14,615 nucleotides of DNA from Oscillospiraceae bacterium (GCA_019420135.1 JAHZHS010000004.1:10369-24983); one strand, 5' to 3'; shown: positions 1-7,049, counted from the first letter of the stretch. Notes: generated by a model from the letters alone, not told the origin. Translations and numbers: made by a program.

Positions 1-1
1 G

Positions 2-313
2 ATGGTCTCGGTCACCGAGCGCACCCGGGAGATCGGCACCCGCAAGGCCCTGGGCGCGCCCAGCTCGGCCATCCGGCTGCAGTTCATCACCGAGTCCATG
101 GTGCTCTGCCTCATCGGCGGCGTCATCGGTGTGATCCTGGGCATTTCCCTGGGGGCGGCCCTGGCCGCCGCCGTGGGCTTTGCGGCCAAGCCCAGCATCT
201 CGGCCATCGCCATTGCGGTGGGCTTCAGCATGGCCATCGGGCTGTTTTTCGGCTATTATCCCGCCAACAAGGCGGCCAAGATGGACCCCATCGAGGCTCT
301 GCGCTACGAGTGA
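2..313 (+). CDS. ABC transporter permease, MacB/FtsX family, C-terminal part (5' end outside window)
   Basis: This is the last 103 residues of an integral-membrane permease of the MacB/FtsX type, which works with an ABC ATPase in export or in mechanotransmission across the membrane. The visible part begins with the conserved cytoplasmic stretch 'VTERTREIGTRKALGA', followed by two hydrophobic segments (about residues 33-57 and 64-85) and the typical ending 'YYPANKAAKMDPIEALRYE'. The combination of the REIG-KALGA motif and the P-A-x-x-A-x-x-DPIEALR tail is diagnostic of the family. The open frame runs to the left edge, so the ATG at position 2 is an internal methionine and not the true start; full-length family members have about 400 residues. 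A strong terminator follows 20 bases downstream, so this is the last gene of its unit. The substrate cannot be told from this fragment. Confidence 0.93.
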   Translation: MVSVTERTREIGTRKALGAPSSAIRLQFITESMVLCLIGGVIGVILGISLGAALAAAVGFAAKPSISAIAIAVGFSMAIGLFFGYYPANKAAKMDPIEALRYE

Positions 314-333
314 GCCGCAGACAAAATCAGTGC

Positions 334-375
334 CCGCCGGGCGAAACGGCTGTCCGTTTTGCCCGGCGGTTTTGT
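334..375 (+). terminator. Rho-independent terminator after the ABC permease
   Basis: A near-perfect stem is formed by CCGCCGGGC-G-AAACGG (334-349) and CCGTTT-T-GCCCGGCGG (354-369) around the four-base loop CTGT. The only imperfection is a G-U pair, so about 16 pairs form. The run TTTTGT follows at once. It separates the permease operon from the MATE promoter just downstream. Confidence 0.92.
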
Positions 376-386
376 GCCCCGGCCTG

Positions 387-415
387 TTGCGGCAGGGGGA
401 ATCGGATGATATACT
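387..415 (+). promoter_or_regulatory. Sigma-A-type promoter for the MATE exporter-exonuclease unit
   Basis: The -35 box TTGCGG (387-392) and the -10 box TATACT (410-415) are separated by exactly 17 bases. The predicted transcript start near 421-423 leaves a short leader holding a small hairpin, TCGGGC-TTT-GCCCGA (423-437), before the gene start at 461. Position just after a strong terminator supports it as the promoter of the next unit. Confidence 0.75.
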
Positions 416-460
416 GTTACTATCGGGCTTTGCCCGAGAGAAGAGGGATCTGGAAAGTAT

Positions 461-1840
461 ATGGAACAAACTGTGGAAATCGAAGAACAAAAACTGTTCA
501 CCAACCAAAAACTGCTGCAATTGCTGTGGCCGCTGATCATTGAACAGGCGTTGTCGGTGCTGGTGGGCATGTCGGACACCGTCATGGTCTCCAGCGTGGG
601 CGAGGCCGCCATCTCGGGCGTCTCCCTGGTGGACATGATCAACAACCTCATCATCAACATCTTTGCGGCCCTGGCCACCGGCGGCGCCGTGGTCACCAGC
701 CAGTTTCTCGGCGCCCGCCGCCGGGAGGATGCCTGCCGCAGCGCCGGTCAGCTGGTCATGCTCAGCGCCCTGCTGGGTGTGGCGGTCATGGCCTTCTGCC
801 TGGGCTTTTCCCATGCGCTGCTGCGGCTTTTCTTCGGCCAGATCGACGACGATGTCATGAGCGCCGCTTTGACCTATTTCTTCATCACGGGACTTTCCTA
901 CCCCTTCCTGGCACTGTACAACGCCGGAGCGGCCATCTTCCGCTCATCGGGCAACAGCGCCATCTCTATGCGGGTCAGCGTCCTGATGAACGTCATCAAT
1001 GTCTGCGGCAACGCGCTCTGCGTCTTTGTGCTGCACATGGGGGTGGCCGGCGTGGCAGTGCCCACCCTGGTGTCCCGCGCCATCGGCGCGGTTCTGATCC
1101 TTCGCCTGGCCACCCACCACGAAAACCCTGCTCAGGTCAGCTGGGCGGGGGTGTTCAGCTTCCGGCCGGAGATGGTCCGCAACATCCTGTACATCGGCAT
1201 CCCCTCGGCTATGGAGAACAGCCTTTTCCAGCTGGGACGTGTGCTGGTGGTCAGCATGATCTCGCTGTTCGGCACCGTGCACATTTCGGCCAACGCCGTG
1301 GCCAACAACCTGGACAGCGTGGGCTGCATCGTGGGTCAGGCTATGGGCCTGGCCATGATCTCGGTGGTGGGCCGCTGCATCGGTGCGGGCAGCCCTTCCC
1401 AGGCCATCTACTACACCAAAAAACTCATGCTTTGGGATTACATCGTCCAGGGCCTGGCCAACGCGGTGGTCATCCTGGCCCTGCCCCTGTTTTTGGGCAT
1501 GTACACCCTGTCCCCTGAAACGGCGGAACTGTCCCGCATCCTGATCCTCATCCACTGCGGCTGCGGCATTGTGCTGTGGCCGGCGGCCTTTGTACTGCCC
1601 AACGCCCTGCGCGCCGCCAACGACGTCCGCTTCACCATGCTGGTGTCCATCCTGTCCATGGCCATCTGGCGGCTGGGATTTTCCTACATTCTGTGCGTCA
1701 ATATGCAGTGGGGCGCGGTGGGCGTCTGGATCGCCATGATCGTGGACTGGGTCTGCCGTGTAACCTGCTTTGTCATCCGCTTTGTCAGCGGAAAATGGAA
1801 ACGCCGCGCCGTCCCTGCCAAAGGTGCAGCCACGGCGTGA
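461..1840 (+). CDS. MATE family efflux transporter
   Basis: The 459-residue protein is an inner-membrane exporter of the multidrug and toxic compound extrusion family, which moves cationic organic compounds out of the cell using Na+ or H+ gradients. Family marks are the N-terminal 'LLWPLIIEQALSVLVGMSDTVMVSSVGEAAISGVS' region (given here as the pattern P-x-I-x-E-Q ... D-T-x-M-V), the 'ATGGAVVTSQFLGA' loop after the second helix, and a repeat of this architecture in the second half (about residues 240-310, 'GIPSAMENSLFQLG'). About twelve hydrophobic segments and a basic tail (KWKRR) are visible; the length matches the usual 440-460. The start ATG is preceded by purine-rich GAGGGA (443-448) and GGAAAG (452-457). 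It has its own promoter and is followed 19 bases later by the exonuclease gene. The substrate cannot be predicted from sequence. Confidence 0.95.
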   Translation: MEQTVEIEEQKLFTNQKLLQLLWPLIIEQALSVLVGMSDTVMVSSVGEAAISGVSLVDMINNLIINIFAALATGGAVVTSQFLGARRREDACRSAGQLVMLSALLGVAVMAFCLGFSHALLRLFFGQIDDDVMSAALTYFFITGLSYPFLALYNAGAAIFRSSGNSAISMRVSVLMNVINVCGNALCVFVLHMGVAGVAVPTLVSRAIGAVLILRLATHHENPAQVSWAGVFSFRPEMVRNILYIGIPSAMENSLFQLGRVLVVSMISLFGTVHISANAVANNLDSVGCIVGQAMGLAMISVVGRCIGAGSPSQAIYYTKKLMLWDYIVQGLANAVVILALPLFLGMYTLSPETAELSRILILIHCGCGIVLWPAAFVLPNALRAANDVRFTMLVSILSMAIWRLGFSYILCVNMQWGAVGVWIAMIVDWVCRVTCFVIRFVSGKWKRRAVPAKGAATA

Positions 1841-1859
1841 CGGGAGAGGAATTTATTCT

Positions 1860-2615
1860 ATGAAACTCATCAGCTGGAACGTCAACGGCCTGCGCGCCTG
1901 CCTGAAAAAAGGCTTTGCCGAGGCCTTCACCCAACTGGATGCCGACGCCTTCTGCATTCAGGAGACCAAAATGCAGCCGGGCCAGGCGGATTTCGCGCCG
2001 GAAGGCTACACCGAGTACATTTATTCGGCGGAGAAAAAGGGCTACTCCGGCACGGCAGTGTGGACCAAAACCCAGCCTTTGTCGGTGAGCTATGGCATCG
2101 GGGTGGAGGAGCACAGCCACGAGGGCCGGGCCATCACGCTGGAATACCCCGGCTTTTACCTTGTCAACGTCTACGTCCCCAACGCCCAGGAGGGCCTGGC
2201 CCGCATCGACTACCGCATGCGGTGGGAGGACGACCGGCGGGCCTATCTGCTGCGCCTGGACGCCAAAAAGCCGGTGGTGCTCTGCGGCGACCTCAACGTG
2301 GCCCACCAGGAGATCGACCTGAAAAACCCCGGCCCCAACCGGGGGGCAGCGGGCTTTTCCGATCAGGAGCGGGGCAAGATGACCGAGCTGCTGGCTGCCG
2401 GATTCACCGACACCTTCCGCTACCTCCATCCCGACGCCACCGGGGCATACAGCTGGTGGAGTATGCGCTTCAAGGCCCGGGAGCGGAACGCCGGATGGCG
2501 CATCGACTATTTCATCGTCTCCAGCCGGGTGGCCGACCGTATCCGGGAGGCATCCATCCTGCCGGACATCTACGGCTCCGACCACTGCCCGGTGCTTCTG
2601 GACATCGACCTCTGA
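1860..2615 (+). CDS. xth: Exodeoxyribonuclease III (AP endonuclease, ExoA/Xth family)
   Basis: This 251-residue cytoplasmic enzyme cleaves DNA at abasic sites and removes 3'-blocking groups in base excision repair. All signature elements of the endonuclease/exonuclease/phosphatase fold are present: 'SWNVNGLRA' (residues 5-13), the metal ligand Glu35 in 'CIQETKMQ', 'GYSGTAVW', catalytic Tyr105 in 'VNVYVPNAQ', 'CGDLNVAH' with Asp144 and Asn146, the substrate-contacting 'YSWWSMRFKARERNAGWRIDY', and the terminal 'GSDHCP' with Asp241-His242. Length is typical (250-270). The ATG at 1860 is chosen because GGGAGAGGA lies 10-18 bases upstream and the homology begins there; the frame remains open upstream into the MATE gene. 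The 19-base gap implies cotranscription with the exporter. A strong terminator follows. Confidence 0.96.
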   Translation: MKLISWNVNGLRACLKKGFAEAFTQLDADAFCIQETKMQPGQADFAPEGYTEYIYSAEKKGYSGTAVWTKTQPLSVSYGIGVEEHSHEGRAITLEYPGFYLVNVYVPNAQEGLARIDYRMRWEDDRRAYLLRLDAKKPVVLCGDLNVAHQEIDLKNPGPNRGAAGFSDQERGKMTELLAAGFTDTFRYLHPDATGAYSWWSMRFKARERNAGWRIDYFIVSSRVADRIREASILPDIYGSDHCPVLLDIDL

Positions 2616-2630
2616 TATTGGAACAGACAC

Positions 2631-2681
2631 ACCGGCCCGGTGCCGGATGCCTCGGCATCCGACCGACGGCCGGTTTTGTTT
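2631..2681 (+). terminator. Rho-independent terminator after exonuclease III
   Basis: The outer arms ACCGGCC (2631-2637) and GGCCGGT (2668-2674) enclose a perfect inner hairpin, CGGATGC-CTCG-GCATCCG (2644-2661). The right arm runs into TTTTGTTT. The two-tier structure starts 15 bases after the stop codon. Confidence 0.88.
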
Positions 2682-2714
2682 GTCCGTGACTTCTCCTGTA
2701 CCGGAATTCGCAGC

Positions 2715-2755
2715 CTTTTGCCCGCCGTGTCAAACACCTGCGGCGGGGCAAAAAG
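2715..2755. repeat. Inverted repeat (hairpin) between exonuclease III and the sigma operon
   Basis: CTTTTGCCCGCCG (2715-2727) is complementary to CGGCGGGGCAAAAAG (2741-2755) apart from one extra G and one extra A, with a 13-base loop. There is no U run after it on either strand, so it is not a standard terminator. It lies just upstream of the candidate sigma-operon promoter, in a gap of 269 bases (2616-2884) that otherwise holds only the terminator, this repeat, the promoter and a leader hairpin. Confidence 0.55.
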
Positions 2756-2792
2756 AATGTTTCTCAAAAAAATTGCGAAAAAAACGGGTGCG

Positions 2793-2825
2793 GTTGCAAA
2801 ATCCCGCCGGGCCCGTTCGTAGTAT
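2793..2825 (+). promoter_or_regulatory. Candidate ECF-type (autoregulated) promoter for the sigma operon
   Basis: The sequence GTTGCAAAA (2793-2801) followed after 16 bases by CGTAGTAT (2818-2825) resembles extracytoplasmic-function sigma promoters, which commonly have an A-rich -35 element ending in AAC/AAA and a -10 element beginning CGT. It lies about 60 bases upstream of an ECF sigma gene, where self-activation is common. No good sigma-A promoter was seen in the same gap. The assignment is by resemblance only. Confidence 0.45.
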
Positions 2826-2847
2826 GGTCAGAAGGCGCCGCTGCGGA

Positions 2848-2866
2848 GGGCCCTTCCAGAGGGCCC
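2848..2866 (+). other. Leader hairpin upstream of the sigma factor gene
   Basis: GGGCCCT (2848-2854) and AGGGCCC (2860-2866) form a perfect seven-pair stem around the loop TCCAG. It lies in the presumed 5' leader, ending 18 bases before the first possible start codon of the sigma gene, and has no U tail. It may modulate translation or be incidental in GC-rich DNA. Confidence 0.5.
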
Positions 2867-2884
2867 GATATCACGCAGAGGGGG

Positions 2885-3415
2885 GTGTGGAGGCTGAGCA
2901 ATGAAGAATTTGCCGATCTGATGCGGCAGTACCAGAGACTGATCTATACGGTATGCTATCAGTTCGTACATGACCCCCACACCGCCGAGGACCTGACCCA
3001 GGACACCTTTCTCTCGGCGTACAGTTACATTGACCGGTGCGACCCCAACTACTACAAACAGTGGCTGGTGCGGGTGGCGGCCAACAAGTGCAAGGACCAC
3101 CTCAAGAGCGCCTGGGTGCGCCGGGTGCAGGCCCAGGAGGACGACCAGCTTCCCGAACCCCGGGGCGCACCGCCCGGCGAAGCCCGCAGCCCGGAGGAGG
3201 CGATCATCCTCCGGGACGAGACGGAGCAGCTGCGGCAGATGATCCGCACCCTGCGCGAGCCCTACGGCAGCGTGGCGACGATGTATCTGCTGGAGCACAA
3301 GACCGTTCCGGTGATCGCCCGGGCGCTGGGACGGCCGGAAAAGACGGTACAGAACCAGATCTTCCGGGCAAAAGTGATCCTTCGCAAACAGATTGAGGAA
3401 AGGAGGCAGTCGTGA
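2885..3415 (+). CDS. ECF-type RNA polymerase sigma factor (sigma-70 family)
   Basis: The product of up to 176 residues directs RNA polymerase to a small set of promoters, typically in response to envelope stress. Region 2 is clear at about residues 13-50 ('YQRLIYTVCYQF', then 'AEDLTQDTFLSAY', the core-binding and -10 recognition part). A variable acidic linker follows (about 80-110), and region 4 lies at about 120-172 with the helix-turn-helix 'TVPVIARALGRPEKTVQNQIFRAK'. Only regions 2 and 4 are present, as in ECF factors. The start is uncertain. GTG at 2885 gives the longest form but touches its purine tract. CTG at 2894 would give an N-terminus of the 'xSNEEFADLM' type and sits 8 bases after GAGGGGGG. 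ATG at 2921 would cut into the domain edge. The stop overlaps the anti-sigma start (TGATG), so the two are translationally coupled. Confidence 0.92.
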   Translation: MWRLSNEEFADLMRQYQRLIYTVCYQFVHDPHTAEDLTQDTFLSAYSYIDRCDPNYYKQWLVRVAANKCKDHLKSAWVRRVQAQEDDQLPEPRGAPPGEARSPEEAIILRDETEQLRQMIRTLREPYGSVATMYLLEHKTVPVIARALGRPEKTVQNQIFRAKVILRKQIEERRQS

Positions 3416-3934
3416 TGCAGAATTCATTGGTACCATTTGACAATGAAAAGCTGTTTGACCGAAACGGGCATCTGACCGGCAGCGGTCTGGACGCCATGGA
3501 AAAGGGAACGCTGGATGAACTGGGCAGCCTGGAAGCCGCCGAGCACATCAGCTTCTGCAACGAATGCCTCAACCGCTATACCAACTGGCTGGAGGCCATG
3601 CCCGAAAAGCTGCTTTCCCCGGCCAACGACCTGATCCCGCAGGTGCAGAACCTGATGCGCATGCGTTCCATCCGTGATCCTGGCCTTTGCCCTGTGGCAG
3701 TGCGGAACCTGCAACCTCTCGGACGGCAGAGCGCAGAGCCAGGCCCAGCGCCTCTCCGAAGGTCCCCGGTTCACCATCAGCCAGGGCATCAAGGAAATGT
3801 TCGGTTCGGTCAGAAAGACCATCGACGGCCTGCTCGAGGAATTGCAGGCATACGCACAGAGCGGGCTTACCCAGCTGGCGGAGCCCGGGCACAATACCGA
3901 CGACGGTGGGCAAAAGCCTGCCAAGGGGGAGTAA
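3415..3934 (+). pseudogene. Zinc-finger anti-sigma factor, frameshifted near 3670-3680
   Basis: The N-terminal part reads from ATG 3415, with AAAGGAGG at 3399-3406 and the ATG overlapping the sigma stop codon. It holds a HxxxCxxC zinc-binding anti-sigma motif ('EHISFCNECLNRY', about residues 42-54), placing it with zf-HC2/ZAS factors that sequester the neighbouring sigma. After 'LMRMRSIR' (to about 3673) the sensible reading moves to the next frame: 'VILAFALWQCGT' looks like the end of a membrane helix, followed by an extracytoplasmic-like tail to the TAA at 3932-3934, just before the next gene. In the original frame the sequence becomes Arg/Pro-rich and reads on to 4131 inside the next gene, which is implausible. 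Only about ten hydrophobic residues remain, too few for a helix, so a short deletion is more likely than a single-base slip. It could be a true mutation or an assembly error. Confidence 0.75.
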
Positions 3935-3937
3935 ACG

Positions 3938-4633
3938 ATGAAGAAAAACGGATTCCTGACCTTCTGCTTTGCCTGCATCCCCGGCGCAGGGCAGATGTAT
4001 TACGGATATATGAAGCGGGGGCTTTCCCTCATCACGCTGTTCTGCATCGGCGTGGGGCTGGGGGCACTCATCGGGCCGCTGGTGGTCATCTGCCCGATCA
4101 TCTGGATGTACAGCTTCTTCGACACCTATGACCTGATCCGCCGCATGACCGCCGGCGATCCCAAGCCGGACGAACTGCTGCTGTTTGACAATCTGGGTTC
4201 CCTGCGCAGCATTTTCCCCTCCGGCAACCGGGTGATCGGCTGGATCCTCATCGGCCTGGGCGTGTGGGCGCTGTACAGCTCCATCATTGAGCCAATCCTC
4301 TATAATCTCTTCTCCTGGTACTTTGTCAATATGGTCCCCACCGTTGTGGTGGCGGCATTGCTGATTGCCGGCGGCTTCTGGCTGCTGGGCGGCAAGCGGG
4401 GGCACCGGGGTTACCTACCTCCCGACGACATCCCGCCCTACCCCGGCGGCGACTGGGATTCCGGCAATATGCCCTCCGATCAGGACATCCCCGGCTTCTC
4501 CGGCATGCCCGATGAGGATCTGGGCTCCGGCAGCGCGCCTCGCTGGCCCAAGGCGGGCATCCGCACCGGAAACCAGCAGTCCGGGGACACGGCGGAAAAC
4601 CCCGTCTCCGGGGACGATGCCGACAACCACTGA
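3938..4633 (+). CDS. TM2-domain-like membrane protein of the sigma operon
   Basis: The 231-residue protein begins with a conserved module, 'FCFACIPGAGQMYYGYMKRG' followed by two hydrophobic segments (about residues 29-60), the arrangement of the TM2/TM2-like small membrane domain. Two further hydrophobic segments lie at about 97-118 and 130-152. The C-terminal 75 residues are hydrophilic, rich in Pro, Gly and Asp, and probably disordered ('PPDDIPPYPGGDW'). The ATG is 3 bases after the anti-sigma stop, with AAGGGGGA at 3923-3930 as ribosome-binding site. Its place directly behind the sigma and anti-sigma genes suggests a sensor, accessory or output role in membrane stress. The biochemical function of such TM2 proteins is not established, and I do not assign one. 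Confidence 0.82.
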   Translation: MKKNGFLTFCFACIPGAGQMYYGYMKRGLSLITLFCIGVGLGALIGPLVVICPIIWMYSFFDTYDLIRRMTAGDPKPDELLLFDNLGSLRSIFPSGNRVIGWILIGLGVWALYSSIIEPILYNLFSWYFVNMVPTVVVAALLIAGGFWLLGGKRGHRGYLPPDDIPPYPGGDWDSGNMPSDQDIPGFSGMPDEDLGSGSAPRWPKAGIRTGNQQSGDTAENPVSGDDADNH

Positions 4634-4654
4634 GAGAGGGAGGAACCGATAAAA

Positions 4655-5587
4655 ATGGAACAACAGAACCATCAGGCCGCGCCCCATACGGCGCAGGCCG
4701 GGCACGGCGCGCCTCAGACGCCATCCGAAACTCCCCGCCGGGTCCGCCGGGTGGGCACCGTAGCCTTTGCCCTCACCCTCATCGGGGTGGGCGTGCTGCT
4801 TCTGGTGCGGGTTTTCGTACCGGGCTTCGACGTACTTTCGGTGCTGAAATTCTCTCCGGCCATTCTTATCATCCTGGGGATTGAGGTGCTGATTTATTCA
4901 GCCCGCCCCGATGTGACCCTCCGGTATGACTTTCTCAGCATGTTCGTCTGTTTTCTGCTGCTGGTGGCAGCGGCCGGGTCCAATGTGGTCTGCGCCCTTA
5001 TTGATGGCTACGGCCCCACCCACGAGTATACCGAGTACCGCCTCAAGACCGAGCTGGAACAAAAGGCCTACGATGCCCTCTCCCCTCTGGGAACAGTGCG
5101 GGATCTGAGCGTCAGCGTCACGCTGCACCGCCCCATCTCTGCCGAGGAGGCACAGACCGCCCAGATCTCCTCCACCGACGAGGCCGGTGTCTATGTGACC
5201 TTCAGCCATTCCTATGATTCCCAGCTGGCCTTTGCCCAGGATTGCCGCCGGATCATCGACGCGGCGGAGGCTGCAGGGCTGCCCTTTACCGACTATACCT
5301 TCGACACCTTCTGGGAGAACGGCAAGATGCCGGATCTGTCCCGCAGTTACTATCTTTCCATCGGCAGCAAGTGGGGGCTGGACCTCACGGCGGAAGAACT
5401 GGCCATGGATGTGGATGAGGATGTCTGGTACGCCGGGGACTGCTTTGACGGGGAGGCGGACCTGCAGGAATACCTGGAACAGTCTGGCAAGGAAGTGGGG
5501 GATCTCTTCCCCTCCACCGAGGAGAGCGCAGCCGTTGACGGAGCGTCCGCCGGTTCTGAGGAGTCCTCCTTCACCGAGAGCGCCTGA
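4655..5587 (+). CDS. DUF5668 / LiaF-like membrane protein of the sigma operon
   Basis: The 310-residue protein starts with a hydrophilic N-terminus ending in basic 'RRVRRVG'. Three hydrophobic segments follow at about residues 34-54, 66-84 and 94-116. The first pair ('ALTLIGVGVLLLVR' and 'FSPAILIILGIEVLIY') matches the LiaI/LiaF-type DUF5668 pattern of envelope-stress proteins. The remaining 190 residues form a soluble, acidic, probably extracytoplasmic domain with no motif I recognise, ending in a Ser/Glu-rich tail. AGAGGGAGG at 4635-4643 precedes the ATG by 11 bases, and the gap to the TM2-like gene is 21 bases. The placement supports a role in sensing or buffering envelope stress; that role is inferred from family resemblance and context. 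A terminator follows, so this is the last gene of the operon. Confidence 0.8.
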   Translation: MEQQNHQAAPHTAQAGHGAPQTPSETPRRVRRVGTVAFALTLIGVGVLLLVRVFVPGFDVLSVLKFSPAILIILGIEVLIYSARPDVTLRYDFLSMFVCFLLLVAAAGSNVVCALIDGYGPTHEYTEYRLKTELEQKAYDALSPLGTVRDLSVSVTLHRPISAEEAQTAQISSTDEAGVYVTFSHSYDSQLAFAQDCRRIIDAAEAAGLPFTDYTFDTFWENGKMPDLSRSYYLSIGSKWGLDLTAEELAMDVDEDVWYAGDCFDGEADLQEYLEQSGKEVGDLFPSTEESAAVDGASAGSEESSFTESA

Positions 5588-5641
5588 CCCTCCGCCTGCC
5601 CGGGACATTTCCCAAACCATACGGACATTTTACACAAATTT

Positions 5642-5684
5642 TGCGGCACATCCCTCTCTTTTTTGGGTGTGCCGCATTGTTTTT
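5642..5684 (+). terminator. Rho-independent terminator of the sigma operon
   Basis: TGCGGCACA (5642-5650) pairs perfectly with TGTGCCGCA (5668-5676), and CCC with GGG continue the stem inward past one unpaired T. The tail is TTGTTTTT (5677-5684). The tail also supplies the -35 box of the next promoter. Confidence 0.88.
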
Positions 5685-5705
5685 GCTGCCGGGGGATGCT
5701 ACAAT
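5677..5705 (+). promoter_or_regulatory. Sigma-A-type promoter for the MFS transporter gene
   Basis: TTGTTT (5677-5682) and TACAAT (5700-5705) are 17 bases apart. The -35 box lies inside the U-run of the preceding terminator. The leader to the ATG at 5741 is about 30 bases and contains AGGAGG. Confidence 0.7.
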
Positions 5706-5740
5706 ATATTTTAGTATCTTACTGTCAGGAGGAAACCGGC

Positions 5741-7013
5741 ATGGGTTTGTTGAAAGGCTATACCAAGCAGGAAGTCAGCTGGATGATGTACGACTGGGCC
5801 AACAGTGCGCACTCGGTCATCATTGTCACCATCCTGCCCATCTTTTTTGATTCGGTGGCCGAATGCACCGCAGACAGCGTCTCCAGCATGAGTACCTGGG
5901 GCTACGCCACCAGCATCGCCATGGCCATCGTCGCCCTGTCGGCGCCCTTCCTGGGGGTGTTCGGCGACATCCGCGGCATGCGCAAAAAACTGTTCTCCGT
6001 CTTCCTGGGCCTGGGCATCCTGGCGGTGGCCGGGCTGGCCTTCACCCCCCTCATGGACTTCACCTCCTCCACCGAGGCGGCGGGCCGGGTGGCCATGTTC
6101 ATTCTGGTTCTGTACATCCTGAGCACCATCGGCTTTGACGCCTCCTGCATCTATTACGATGCCTTCCTCACCGACGTCACCACCGAGGACCGCATGGACC
6201 GGGTCTCCACCCTGGGCTACGGCCTGGGCTACATCGGCGGCTCCACCATCCCCCTGGTCATCTTCCTGCTCATGAACCTGGTGGGCATTGATATGCTCAT
6301 CTGCCTGGCCTTCATCTTCGGCTTCACCGCCGTGTGGTGGCTGGTGTTCAGCCTGCCCCTGCTCAAAAACTGCCAGCAGAAGGGCGGCAAACCCTACGAG
6401 AAGGGGGATGTGGGCCGCAACATCCGGGGTGTTGTCTCCACCATGAAGGAGATCGGCCGCAACAAGCCCATGCTCGTCTACATCATCGCCTACTTCTTCT
6501 ACATCGACGGCGTCCATACCGTCATCAGCATGTCCACCACCTACGGCACCAACCTGGGCCTGGATTCCACCGGCATGCTGCTGGCTCTGCTGCTGGTGCA
6601 GGTGCTGGGCCTGCCCTTCTGCCTGCTGTACATGAAACTCAGCGCAAAATTCGGCGCCCGGTTCATGGTGGGCGTGGGCATCTGCGTCTATATGTTTATC
6701 TGCGTCTTCGGCTTCTTCCTGCGCAGACAAGGACCGCAGCGGCGAGTTCTTCGGCTTCTTTGACATCTTCGGCAAGTTCAGCTCCATCATCGGCCCCACC
6801 CTGGTGGGCATCGTCAGCGCCACAGTGGCCAACAGCATGCTGACCAGCCAGGGCCTGACCGCCGCCACCGCCACCGCCGAACAGGTGGATGCCATCAACG
6901 CCGCGTCCAGCCCCTACGGCATCCTGTCCATCCTGCTCATTGTCGCCCTGGGCGGCGGACTCTACTTCTTCCTGCTGCCCAAGTACCTGAAGCAGAGCGG
7001 CAAAAAACTGTGA
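5741..7013 (+). pseudogene. MFS transporter, UMF1/Atg22-like, frameshifted with apparent internal deletion
   Basis: The gene starts at ATG 5741 with AGGAGG at 5728-5733. The N-terminal part, 'QEVSWMMYDWANSAHSVIIVTILPIFF', is the signature of the UMF1 (Atg22-like) branch of the major facilitator superfamily, and about nine helices follow. After 'CVFGFFL' (about 6721) this frame gives a short Arg-rich tail and stops at 6763. The matching sequence resumes in the next frame at about 6726 with 'DKDRSGEFFGFFDIFGKFSS' and runs to the stop at 7013 ('YFFLLPKYLKQSGKKL'). In family members the 'FFL' helix and the 'DKxRSGEFFGFFD' loop are usually separated by some 30-40 residues, including a conserved QGG-x-QALSRS motif. 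None of that is here, so the lesion looks like a frame-breaking deletion of about 100 bases. The product as read is unlikely to be a working transporter. The substrate in this branch is mostly unknown; amino-acid efflux is known for yeast Atg22. Confidence 0.83.
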
Positions 7014-7028
7014 TGCAGGGGCTTTTGT

Positions 7029-7049
7029 CCGGCGATGATCCGCCGGTTT
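7029..7049 (+). terminator. Weak hairpin after the MFS transporter gene, possible terminator
   Basis: CCGGCG (7029-7034) and CGCCGG (7041-7046) form a six-pair stem with loop ATGATC, followed only by TTT. It lies 15 bases after the stop codon. The short T run makes it a weak candidate. Confidence 0.4.

Noticed and set aside
2824..2904. A 26-codon frame starting ATG at 2824 as a leader peptide for the sigma operon
   Set aside because: The ATG would lie at or before the likely transcript start and has no ribosome site. The peptide is Arg-rich without any regulatory codon run.
3415..4131. Continuous reading of the anti-sigma frame to 4131 as one long protein
   Set aside because: After about 3673 the translation turns Arg/Pro/His-rich and overlaps nearly 200 bases of the TM2-like gene, while the neighbouring frame carries helix-like sequence and stops just before that gene. 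A frameshift explains it better.
5711..6898. A 395-codon open frame on the - strand opposite the MFS transporter
   Set aside because: The translation is almost purely Ala/Asp/Gly/His/Gln, typical of the reverse complement of membrane-protein codons. The transporter signature on the + strand explains the region.
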